Below are positions 1-6,326 of a stretch of 7,076 nucleotides of DNA, piece by piece. The DNA is taken from the NCBI GenBank assembly GCA_017643965.1, contig JAEPMM010000170.1, positions 1 to 7,076 of the forward strand, written 5' to 3'. Made by a program: the position numbers and the translations under genes. Under the pieces are notes generated by a model that worked only from the letters and a program-made list of their open reading frames with translations, did not search any database and was not told where the DNA came from. Numbering within the stretch: the first letter of the stretch is position 1; each line of letters starts with the position of its first letter. The stretch is from Marinobacter sp. (GTDB lineage: Bacteria; Pseudomonadota; Gammaproteobacteria; Pseudomonadales; Oleiphilaceae).

Positions 1-1058
1 AAGGCTTCGCTGGAGCCGTAGTCGTTGTAAAGTGCGCGCCAGGCTGCCATGGCCTCGCCCGGGCGGTTGTTCCACTCCAGCACGCGGGCCATCTGTTCCC
101 GGTCGGTGCGGGTCAGCTGGCCATCAATGGCCTGCAGGCGCCGCACTGTGTCCAGCGCAGCTGCCAGTTCACCCTCACCCAGCTGAAGCTGCAGCAGCGA
201 GCGCTGAGTCTCGATATCGGAGGGCTCCTGCCGTGCTAGTTGCAACAGCCAGCGCCGGTATTGCCGGTCGTCACCGGCCAGCCGGGCCAGCTCCATGCCC
301 CGCGCAAGTTCTGCGGTATCCACCCCGGGCGCACCGAATTCCTGGCGGAACAGGTCGAGTGCGGCGGTGGGGTTACCCGCCGCCAGTTCGAGGCGGATGA
401 CTTCTGAAATAATGGGTTCACGCAAGGATTCCGACACGTCAGGCAACACCTCCCGCAGGGTTGTGGCGGCCAATGCCGGATCGCCCGTTGCCTCTTGCCT
501 GCGGGCAACCTCCCGCGCGATGGCGATGCGGGATGCCTTTGAGTCCGCGACCGTGCGCAACGAGGAGAGGATGGCCAGATACTGATCACCCGTCAGCCAC
601 TCATTGGCAGGTTTCAGAATGGCCAGCATCCGCTCGATGTTGTAGTTCTGGGACGGCAGCTTTTGATACGCCTCGAACAGCTGCTGGCGAACTCTTTCAC
701 GTTCAGGCCCGGGAGCTTCGGCAAACACCCGCTGGGCCAGGAGCTCTGTGTAGGTCTCGAATGCCAGAGAGGGAATGGATTCCCGCCCCATGAGTGGCGC
801 CAGTGTCTGCTCTGCTTTGCGGGCCTGACCCGATCGGGCAAGCATGGTGCCCAGGTTGATGCGCAGTGACAGATTGTCCTGATCCGATCGCAACAGCACC
901 TCCAGATAAGCAATGGACAGCCCGTCCGGATTACTCAGATAATTCACGTCCTCAAAGATTGCCTGCCGCGGGTACAGAAGATAGAGCGCTGCCCCCATCA
1001 GAGCTGCCATCAGCAGCAGTGCTGGCAAACTGAAAAACGCTTCCCGTCGTTGCGCCAT
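1..1058 (-). CDS. pelB: PelB, N-terminal part: Pel polysaccharide export TPR/outer-membrane protein (runs off left edge)
   Basis: This frame is open from the ATG at 1058 to the left edge with no stop, giving 352 codons of a longer gene. The predicted start is MAQRREAFFSLPALLL, a short basic stretch followed by one hydrophobic segment at about residues 8-28 (a membrane anchor or uncleaved signal). After it come alternating amphipathic helices rich in Leu, Ala and Arg with TPR-like spacing, for example around 'INLGTMLARSGQARKAEQTL'. In Pseudomonas aeruginosa PelB is about 1,190 residues: an inner-membrane anchor, a long periplasmic TPR superhelix that contacts PelA, and a C-terminal beta-barrel pore for Pel. 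Only the anchor and part of the scaffold are visible here; the barrel would lie outside. The start is three bases after the pelA stop, with a GGAG about 12 bases upstream inside pelA, so translational coupling is likely. Identity rests mainly on position after pelA and architecture, since TPR sequence alone is not diagnostic. Confidence 0.92.
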   Translation of the reverse strand, partial: MAQRREAFFSLPALLLMAALMGAALYLLYPRQAIFEDVNYLSNPDGLSIAYLEVLLRSDQDNLSLRINLGTMLARSGQARKAEQTLAPLMGRESIPSLAFETYTELLAQRVFAEAPGPERERVRQQLFEAYQKLPSQNYNIERMLAILKPANEWLTGDQYLAILSSLRTVADSKASRIAIAREVARRQEATGDPALAATTLREVLPDVSESLREPIISEVIRLELAAGNPTAALDLFRQEFGAPGVDTAELARGMELARLAGDDRQYRRWLLQLARQEPSDIETQRSLLQLQLGEGELAAALDTVRRLQAIDGQLTRTDREQMARVLEWNNRPGEAMAAWRALYNDYGSSEA

Positions 1059-1061
1059 GGC

Positions 1062-3839
1062 TTAGCGACACTCCAGGGTGAGCCGGTTGACCCGGGAGCC
1101 GGCCAGCTTCAGTTGAAGGTCGCTGCCGTAGCGGCTGGCGCCAGTGCCAGCCGGCTGGGTGACACGGCAGTTGCCGCCGTTGGCTATCACCACGTCCAGC
1201 GCCTGATGTCCCTGCAGCCCGAGTTCCAGTTGCCAGCCGCTGCCGGCGCGTCGACTGCGCTGCCAGTGCGTGATAACGGCATTGGCATTGGACAGATAGG
1301 GCCCCGCGGGGCGGGACTGGCTGAGGTGGAGTCGGGGATCATTGCCGGTCAGATGGATAAACCGGGCTCCGGCCGCATCATGAAAGCCGACCACGCCGCG
1401 GCTGCGTTCCAGATCGGGAAACCGGTCTGTGGCAACGCGGACGGTACTGGGAACACCCAGCCCACGCCAGCGGTACCCGCCCTGCGAATCCTGCTGCAGT
1501 ACCGAATAATACTGGGTCTGAACCCGTCTGGCGTAGTCGCTCAGGTACAGCGGGGTCACGGGTTGAGCCAGTGCGTACCGGTAGATTTCCTCCAGGGCAT
1601 TCAGGGCCTCGGGCTTGGTGCCCGAGTAGAAATGGTAATAGATTCCCATGGGTTTCAGACGCCCGCGGTCTTCCAGAATCCGAAAGGTGTCAATGACGTA
1701 GCGGAAGCCGTAGAAGGGGCCGGTCCATTCATTGGTGTAGACGTTCTCGTTCATCACCGGGGCATAGATCTGCAGTTCGTCACCGACCGGTCTGGCATCC
1801 GGCCAGGTGCCGGCGAGTTCGGACGCGTAGGGCAACGGATGGGTGTCGCCGCCGTTGATGTTCAGCAGCCCGGCCTCACGTACCTTGCGCAGGGCTTTCG
1901 GGCCCGGGCGCGCGTCGCCGGTCCACAGGAACACCGACACCGGTTTGTCGGCCGGAGCCAGTTCCCGGTTGATGTAATCCACTGAGCCGGCGATCTCACG
2001 ATCCAGTGACGCCTGATAATCGGGAATGTCCATGAAATAGCCGTAGAGCGTGTTTTCCAGCCGGGGGGCAGGGCCGCCCTCAAGCGATTGCCAGAAAAAC
2101 GGATGACTATAGGAGTGGGAGGCCACCTCCACGTTGCCCAGGCGCAGTATGGCCCGGGCGTTGGTTTCCGCTTCGTCACTGACGCCCGGGTACAGGCCCT
2201 CGGGCGAGGTTTCCCCCTCAATCACCGAGACGGTGTGGGGGATGGTGAAGCGCTTCAGTATCTTGTCGGCGATGACGGCCGCACTCAGCGGGCTACCGGC
2301 GAATTCGCCGCGGGAGACCAGGCCGTCACCGTCGATGTGTGCGGTCAGGATGCGCCGCCCCGCCTCGGTGGTGCTGTCGATGGCCGGGATGCCGGGGTTG
2401 CCAAGCGCTTCACTCAGGAAGTCAAAGGGATTGAAGAGCCAGTAGGCCTCATCATCCGGGCCCTGCTCGAACAGAAACGGCGCCAGCGCGGCGCCACCGC
2501 CGTTGAAGGTGTAAACCGGGTGAAATTCGCGGCCGCGGGTATCGTTGGCGGTAAACCAGGGCTTGCCGTCATCGAGCACCGGCAGCGCCGAGGTCGGTGC
2601 TTGTGGCAGGCGCCGACCTTCGAAGGTGGCGACGGAGGGCGCCAGCGCCGAAAAAGTGAGCGGAGTGGCGGGTAACGACAGGTTGTTGGCGCCCAGAAGC
2701 TGGCGGCAGGGGGTCTCTGCCGGTAACAGGCCGAGGGACACCACCGGCAGACCCTGTTGTTGCACACCCTTCAGCCAGCTGCACACGGCGCTTTTGTTGC
2801 CCGCACTCTCCCACCACAGAACGGCACCCAGGTAGCGGTCGTCAATAGGCTCATCGGGCACCGTCTCGCGGCTGGACCGGTAATGGGGCACCAGGCCCAT
2901 ACGCTCAAGAACGACACCCAGGCGCCGGTGGGCGCTGCTCTGATCCATCTGGCTCGCCGGCAGATCGTGAATCACCAGCACGTGCCTCGGTTTCACGGCG
3001 GGCCGGGTCGGGCCCAGCCGGGTCAGATCCGGGTTGGTCACGAAAGGGATCAGGCCGTCGTCGCGCAGCCGGTCCGCCAACGCCGGTGCGTCGGCGGCGT
3101 CGTTGACGTAGTCGATGGCGATCAGCGGGAGGTCCGGCCGCTGGTCCCGCCAGTAGGCGAGCTGCGAGTCCAGCCACTCACGGTCCTGGTCGGAGACCGC
3201 ATAGTACTGTCTGCGCCCGGGATCGTAGCCTTCGCGGTAAGACTCGAAAGCCACACCATCCACCAGATCGTCAACCGTGCCTTTCAGATGGAACCCGCGG
3301 TTGAGTATGACCCTGGCGTCGGGGAAGCGGGCCTTGATGGCGCGAATGAGTTTTTCCTGTCCTGCCGCGAACGCTCCGGGGTCCGCTGTGCCCACGTCTG
3401 TAAGGAGGTGGCTGTCCATGGTGTCGAGAAACACGCCGCGGAAGCCCCGTGTCATCGCGGGCGCGACAATGTTGTCGATCAGAAACTCGCGTACATCGGG
3501 GTTGCGCAGATCGAGAACGGTACTTTTCCAGGCGGTGTTTTTCCCGACCTTCCACGACGGGTCGAGCTCGGCATACAGCCGGTGGCTTCGAGCCATTTCC
3601 CCGATGCTGAAATACGCCAGGGTCAGGGTGTTACCTTGGGAGAGCAGTTCAAGGCGTGCATCCGATACCTGGTCCTGTTGCAGGACCAGCCAGTCATAGG
3701 CGTAGAGCACGCCGATGGGCGCTTCGTCGCCGTAGTAAAAGCCGATGTTGTCGGGCTTGGCACTAATCTCGTGGGCGCTGGCCAGAGAGATCGGCAGGAC
3801 CAGCAGTGACAGATAAAGCAGCAATCGTGGTAAATGCAT
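1062..3839 (-). CDS. pelA: PelA: secreted Pel polysaccharide glycoside hydrolase / deacetylase
   Basis: The protein is 925 residues from the ATG at 3839, close to the roughly 948 of P. aeruginosa PelA. Residues 1-22 are a clear signal peptide ending LASA before HE. Residues about 25-280 form a GH114-type (endo-alpha-1,4-galactosaminidase) barrel with acidic candidates D139/D142 in FLDTMDS and E199 in VAFESYRE. A Rossmann-like linker follows (about 285-400). The NodB-like deacetylase region has the metal and catalytic residues HIDGDG (D503, D505) and SHSYSHPFF (H575, H579), whose spacing matches D528/D530 and H600/H604 reported for P. aeruginosa PelA. The C-terminus, about 785-925, looks beta-rich. 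PelA acts in the periplasm, deacetylating GalNAc units of Pel and cleaving the polymer. A GTG seven codons upstream (3860) is also in frame; I prefer the ATG because it puts the signal peptide at the N-terminus. Neither start has a good Shine-Dalgarno. The gene leads the operon into pelB. Confidence 0.97.
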   Translation of the reverse strand: MHLPRLLLYLSLLVLPISLASAHEISAKPDNIGFYYGDEAPIGVLYAYDWLVLQQDQVSDARLELLSQGNTLTLAYFSIGEMARSHRLYAELDPSWKVGKNTAWKSTVLDLRNPDVREFLIDNIVAPAMTRGFRGVFLDTMDSHLLTDVGTADPGAFAAGQEKLIRAIKARFPDARVILNRGFHLKGTVDDLVDGVAFESYREGYDPGRRQYYAVSDQDREWLDSQLAYWRDQRPDLPLIAIDYVNDAADAPALADRLRDDGLIPFVTNPDLTRLGPTRPAVKPRHVLVIHDLPASQMDQSSAHRRLGVVLERMGLVPHYRSSRETVPDEPIDDRYLGAVLWWESAGNKSAVCSWLKGVQQQGLPVVSLGLLPAETPCRQLLGANNLSLPATPLTFSALAPSVATFEGRRLPQAPTSALPVLDDGKPWFTANDTRGREFHPVYTFNGGGAALAPFLFEQGPDDEAYWLFNPFDFLSEALGNPGIPAIDSTTEAGRRILTAHIDGDGLVSRGEFAGSPLSAAVIADKILKRFTIPHTVSVIEGETSPEGLYPGVSDEAETNARAILRLGNVEVASHSYSHPFFWQSLEGGPAPRLENTLYGYFMDIPDYQASLDREIAGSVDYINRELAPADKPVSVFLWTGDARPGPKALRKVREAGLLNINGGDTHPLPYASELAGTWPDARPVGDELQIYAPVMNENVYTNEWTGPFYGFRYVIDTFRILEDRGRLKPMGIYYHFYSGTKPEALNALEEIYRYALAQPVTPLYLSDYARRVQTQYYSVLQQDSQGGYRWRGLGVPSTVRVATDRFPDLERSRGVVGFHDAAGARFIHLTGNDPRLHLSQSRPAGPYLSNANAVITHWQRSRRAGSGWQLELGLQGHQALDVVIANGGNCRVTQPAGTGASRYGSDLQLKLAGSRVNRLTLECR

Positions 3840-4038
3840 TTTTGACCGTCGATCAGGCACAGATCGAAACCGGATCTGCAGAGCGTCCTTGTTGAATTCT
3901 CAGTGACTATCAGTGTAAATAACTCCAACACGCATAGCGACGATAGAGTCCGATTAACATTTACGCCAGAAATTCGAAAAAGTTTCACGGTCAGATAATA
4001 GGCCTGTTTTGCAGGAAAGCAGTCGGGAGCCGGATGGT
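3840..4038. promoter_or_regulatory. Divergent intergenic/promoter region between pelA and the membrane-protein gene
   Basis: These 199 bases contain no convincing gene and are more AT-rich than the flanks, as expected for a shared promoter region. On the plus strand GATAAT at 3994-3999 fits a -10 for the gene at 4039 but lacks a good -35 partner. On the minus strand TTTACA (3919 down to 3914) resembles a -35 for pelA, but the hexamer 17 bases on (TTCAAC) is a poor -10. GTCAGATAATAGGC at 3990-4003 matches the published Pseudomonas FleQ-box consensus at only 9 of 13 defined positions, so c-di-GMP control by FleQ is possible but not shown. CAGTG occurs twice, 10 bases apart (3901 and 3911). No riboswitch or terminator is evident. 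Confidence 0.4.
4025..4029 (+). promoter_or_regulatory. Ribosome binding site deciding the start at 4039
   Basis: GGGAG lies nine bases before the ATG at 4039. It decides that start over the in-frame TTG at 4009, which would add ten polar residues before the first membrane helix and has no comparable upstream site. Confidence 0.6.
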
Positions 4039-4719
4039 ATGACGGGGAAGAGCTCATCAGTGTCACTCTGGTGGCTGGCGCTTGCCGCCGGCCTGATTCC
4101 GCTGCTGACTATCCATGCTACGTTCGCAGTATCGGTACTGGAGGGGCATGTGTCGCTCTGCATGCCCTACTGGGACAGCTGCACGAGCATCAGCCGCACG
4201 GGGCGTTACGGCACTTCCTATTTTATTTTCAAGGGCACCATGCTGCCGGCTGCGGTGCTGGGCATTCTGTTCTGGTGGCTGAATGGCCGCTGGTTGCGGC
4301 AACTGGGCGTGCACACACGGGGTGTTTTGTGGCTGCCGTGGCTGGGGCTGATCGCCTGCCTTGCCCTCGGTGTTTACACCCTGGCATTGGGCCACGCCGG
4401 GGACGGTTTCCACCTGATGCGTCGGGTCGGGGTGGTGCTGTATTTTTCGCTCACCTTCATCTGCCAGTTGCTGATCAGCGCGGGGCTGCGCAGCCATCCG
4501 CTGTGGAGGCATACCGGTAGTCGTCTGCTGAATCTGTGCCAGCTGACCCTGGTCGTCGGTATCCTGTCGGTGATTCTCAACGGTGTGGTTCCCGATTTCT
4601 ACAGCCGCAAGGACTACGCATTCGAATGGATTCTGGCGCTGCTCATCAATCTGCACGCGCTCTGGCTGGCGTGGCTGTGGCGAAAGAGCCGCTTTCGTGT
4701 GCGGCTGTGGGCGGGATAG
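4039..4719 (+). CDS. Six-helix inner-membrane protein, Frag1/DRAM/Sfk1-like (function unknown)
   Basis: The 226-residue protein has six likely membrane helices at about 11-33, 61-80, 97-117, 128-150, 163-182 and 195-214. The loop after helix 1 carries two cysteines (C41, C48) and the segment SISRTGRYGTSYFIFKGTMLP, in which an I-S-x-T-G turn leads directly into helix 2. That layout, with the acidic-Trp EWIL at the start of the last helix, resembles the Frag1/DRAM/Sfk1 family of six-helix membrane proteins, whose bacterial members have no established role. The assignment rests on topology and the loop motif and is tentative. The protein ends in a basic tail (WRKSRFRVR), which suggests a cytoplasmic C-terminus. 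It is divergent from pelA and shares its promoter region, but nothing else in the sequence ties it to Pel. The ychJ-like gene follows 59 bases later on the same strand. Confidence 0.85.
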   Translation: MTGKSSSVSLWWLALAAGLIPLLTIHATFAVSVLEGHVSLCMPYWDSCTSISRTGRYGTSYFIFKGTMLPAAVLGILFWWLNGRWLRQLGVHTRGVLWLPWLGLIACLALGVYTLALGHAGDGFHLMRRVGVVLYFSLTFICQLLISAGLRSHPLWRHTGSRLLNLCQLTLVVGILSVILNGVVPDFYSRKDYAFEWILALLINLHALWLAWLWRKSRFRVRLWAG

Positions 4720-4733
4720 GTCGGTGGTGATGC

Positions 4734-4742
4734 TGGTACACT
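4734..4742 (+). promoter_or_regulatory. Possible extended -10 promoter for the YchJ-family gene
   Basis: TGGTACACT fits an extended -10 (TGn followed by a four-of-six match to TATAAT) in the 59-base gap before the start at 4779. No convincing -35 lies 16-18 bases upstream. The gene may instead be read from the upstream membrane-protein gene. Confidence 0.3.
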
Positions 4743-4778
4743 GGGCGTTCCCGAAGCTGGCTGAACCTCAAGGCGCAG

Positions 4779-5237
4779 ATGACAGAACATACCGCACAGA
4801 CAGATTGCCCGTGTGGCAGCAAAACGCCCTATCTCCAATGTTGCCAGCCGCTGCACCACGGCCGGGCCGCGCCTTCACCGGAGGCGTTGATGCGTTCCCG
4901 CTACACCGCCTTCGTGCTGGGGCTGACTGACTACCTGCGCGCCACCTGGCACCACAGCACCCGTCCGGACACTCTGGCATTGGACAACGCACCTGACTGG
5001 GCTTCATTGCAGGTGCTCAGTAGCGGTGACACCGTTGACGCCGGCACGGTTCACTTCCGGGCGGTTTACCGCGCGGGTAACGGCTGGGGCTGTCTCGAAG
5101 AAACCTCGGAGTTCGTTCGGGAAAATGGGTGCTGGTATTACCTGCGGGGCGATACCCATGAGGGGCCTTTGAAACCGGGTCGTAACGACCCGTGCCCCTG
5201 CGGCAGTGGCCGCAAATTCAAGGCCTGCTGCCTTTAG
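4779..5237 (+). CDS. ychJ: YchJ/UPF0225 family protein with two SEC-C zinc-binding motifs
   Basis: The protein is 152 residues, the usual YchJ length. It has an N-terminal SEC-C motif (C10, C12, C21, C22: CPCGS...QCC) and a C-terminal one (C139, C141, C150, C151: NDPCPCGSGRKFKACC). Between them is an NTF2-like domain with the family hallmark run EALMRSRYTAF at about 35-45 and a later LEETSEFVRENGCWYYLRGD stretch. SEC-C motifs bind zinc; in SecA the motif contacts SecB and ribosomes. The role of YchJ itself is not established, so a cytosolic zinc-binding protein is all that can be said. The start is an ATG with AAGG five bases upstream (4770-4773). It is the last plus-strand gene here and ends 17 bases from the convergent DCC-family gene. 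The gene symbol follows the E. coli family name. Confidence 0.95.
   Translation: MTEHTAQTDCPCGSKTPYLQCCQPLHHGRAAPSPEALMRSRYTAFVLGLTDYLRATWHHSTRPDTLALDNAPDWASLQVLSSGDTVDAGTVHFRAVYRAGNGWGCLEETSEFVRENGCWYYLRGDTHEGPLKPGRNDPCPCGSGRKFKACCL
5176..5192. repeat. 17-base palindrome in the YchJ-family gene
   Basis: CGGGTCGT and ACGACCCG are perfect 8-base arms around a single central A. The stretch codes for the residues PGRNDP leading into the second SEC-C motif, so coding constraint may explain it. The one-base centre argues against an RNA hairpin and would suit a dimeric DNA-binding site better, if it has any function. Confidence 0.5.
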
Positions 5238-5254
5238 CCTGTTCCGCTTGCGGC

Positions 5255-5629
5255 TCAGCCCGGCTCGCCGGCACTGCAGACCGCGCAGCCGTATTTGCGG
5301 TCGTAGCGACGGTCAGCCCAGCGTTCGTAGACCTTGCGGGCCACCTGGAAGATGCCGGGCCACAGCAAGGGTTTGAACATGAAGCCAACCGGTGTGTGTG
5401 ACCAGGCCCGCACGTTCGCGTGCAGCCCGGTCACCCATTCGCCGGTCCACGTCATCAGGTGCAGTCTGCGCAGCAGCAGTTCTTTCTCGGGGAGGGCGTC
5501 CAGGGCGGTCTGCTGATGGATGTCTGCAAAGATCAGATGACCTTTCTGCAGCTTTCTGAGGGTTGCGATTTCCCTGGCGCAGAGCGGGCATTGTCCGTCA
5601 TAGAACAGGGTGTCGTAGCGGGGCTCCAT
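5255..5629 (-). CDS. DCC-family (DUF393) thiol-disulfide oxidoreductase-like protein
   Basis: This is a 124-residue protein of the DUF393/DCC family, named for the N-terminal D-x-x-C-x-x-C pattern, here FYDGQCPLC (D11, C14, C17). A thioredoxin-like alpha/beta pattern follows: the strand LIFADI, a helical region, then the GLHANVRAW segment and a hydrophobic stretch near 82-95 (GFMFKPLLWPGIF). A second CxxC, CAVC at C115 and C118, lies near the C-terminus in a very basic context. The family is predicted to do thiol-disulfide chemistry, but substrates are unknown. The start is ATG 5629 with a strong GGAGG five bases upstream. Longer in-frame extension to 5713 is possible but lies wholly inside the CHAD gene and lacks the family pattern. 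It overlaps the end of the CHAD frame by 32 bases in another frame, so translational coupling is likely. It is the last gene of the minus-strand group. Confidence 0.92.
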   Translation of the reverse strand: MEPRYDTLFYDGQCPLCAREIATLRKLQKGHLIFADIHQQTALDALPEKELLLRRLHLMTWTGEWVTGLHANVRAWSHTPVGFMFKPLLWPGIFQVARKVYERWADRRYDRKYGCAVCSAGEPG

Positions 5630-6323
5630 CGAGTCCTCCAAGGGCCAGAATTTGGTGGCGGGTGTCCGCCTTGCGAGCTTCCAGCGTGTCAATGATCCTG
5701 CCAAGCCCCGCAATGGGGTGTTGTGGTGACGTATCCCGGATACTCTGCAGTAATTCGATCTGAACGTGCAGATCCTGGAAGCGTCCGTACAACTGTTGCC
5801 GTGCCTTGAGCGACTTCAGGTCGCTTTTCCAGCGCTTTGAATCCAGTTCCATCAGATAACGCAGGCGTTTGAGCTGCTTGCGCAACCGGTGGATATCGTC
5901 ATCCGGCGTGCCATCATCAAGACGGGCGGTGCGTCTGTTGAACCCTTTGATACGACGCGCCACCGCTTTTCGGATGTCTGCGGGGCGAAGTGTTGCCACC
6001 TGCTTCCGGAATGCGCGGGAGTCAACCAGGTTGAGCCAGTGGTCCATGCTGTCCCGATAGCGCTTGCTGACAAGGCGTGCAGACAATTTCCCGTGCTTGC
6101 TGGCCTGTTCGCTCTCGAGGGCCTGCTGAAGTGCTTGCAGCAGCTCGTGGTCGTCACCGCAAAGCGCGGGCAGGTCCTGCAGCAAAACGTGCAGATCCCG
6201 CAGTGGCCCGGTGGCTCTGGCATGGCGACGCAGGGTTTTGACGGCTTTTGCCAGTGATTTGTCTCCGGTCAATTCCTGTACCGACTCGGCAATCGCCCGG
6301 CTGCGACGAATGGCAATGCGATA
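5598..6323 (-). CDS. CHAD-domain region (polyphosphate-binding family), C-terminal part of an apparent SixA-CHAD fusion after an in-frame TAG
   Basis: The 241 codons follow the TAG at 6326-6324 directly. No ATG or GTG occurs near the 5' end; the first usable start is TTG at 6272, with a poorly spaced AGGA, which would give 224 residues. The sequence is an all-helical, strongly basic CHAD domain with its internal twofold repeat. The second signature helix is intact (IHRLRKQLKRLRYLMEL, H145), as are the paired motifs LRDLHVLL (H45) and FQDLHVQIELL (H186). The first signature helix begins exactly at the break: the H precedes the TAG and YRIAIRRSR follows it. CHAD domains are known to bind inorganic polyphosphate through basic helices. 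A start at 6272 would lose the first basic helix, so an independent product would be an incomplete domain. The 3' end overlaps the DCC gene by 32 bases. Whether this segment is translated (readthrough, reinitiation) or is a pseudogene remnant cannot be told from sequence. Confidence 0.85.
   Translation of the reverse strand, partial: YRIAIRRSRAIAESVQELTGDKSLAKAVKTLRRHARATGPLRDLHVLLQDLPALCGDDHELLQALQQALESEQASKHGKLSARLVSKRYRDSMDHWLNLVDSRAFRKQVATLRPADIRKAVARRIKGFNRRTARLDDGTPDDDIHRLRKQLKRLRYLMELDSKRWKSDLKSLKARQQLYGRFQDLHVQIELLQSIRDTSPQHPIAGLGRIIDTLEARKADTRHQILALGGLDGAPLRHPVL
5635..5639 (-). promoter_or_regulatory. Ribosome binding site of the DCC-family gene, inside the CHAD frame
   Basis: GGAGG on the minus strand sits five bases before the ATG at 5629 and decides that start over longer in-frame options. 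It lies within the CHAD coding region, which is typical of coupled translation. Confidence 0.75.
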
Positions 6324-6326
6324 CTA
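6324..6326 (-). other. In-frame TAG separating the SixA and CHAD reading frames
   Basis: The frame from 6983 and the frame ending at 5598 are the same frame, and this is the only stop between them. Reading across gives DDEFLH, stop, YRIAIRRSR. CHAD domains have a conserved H-x-x-R-(V/I)-A-x-R-R here, so the stop takes the place of the residue just after the His. The domain's own second repeat reads H-R-L-R-K-Q-L-K-R-L-R, which aligns position for position. CAG or GAG (Gln or Glu) would be one base away. Possible explanations are a nonsense mutation, a sequencing error, or a recoded amber. Confidence 0.9.

Noticed and set aside
1301..1312. GCCCCGCGGGGC palindrome in pelA
   Set aside because: A 12-base GC-only palindrome inside coding sequence is likely by chance in a GC-rich genome.
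1050..1985. Long plus-strand open frame of 311 codons opposite pelA
   Set aside because: It is antisense to conserved PelA deacetylase and C-terminal coding sequence. Its composition (Gly, Val, Gln, Arg rich, no recognisable fold) is typical of the shadow frame of a GC-rich gene.
2757..3809. Long plus-strand open frame of 350 codons opposite the PelA hydrolase domain
   Set aside because: Same reason: the minus strand holds an unmistakable GH114 domain, and this frame has no motif or ribosome binding site.
3957..3978. Possible sigma-54 promoter (TGGCGT...TTAAT) upstream of pelA
   Set aside because: The GG element is present but the GC of the -12 element is missing.
4003..4015. CCTGTTTTGCAGG inverted repeat before the membrane-protein gene
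   Set aside because: Only four paired bases around a five-base loop; too short to call an operator or hairpin.
5244..5253. CCGCTTGCGG between the convergent YchJ and DCC genes as a terminator
   Set aside because: The stem is four base pairs with a two-base loop, and no T-run follows on either strand.
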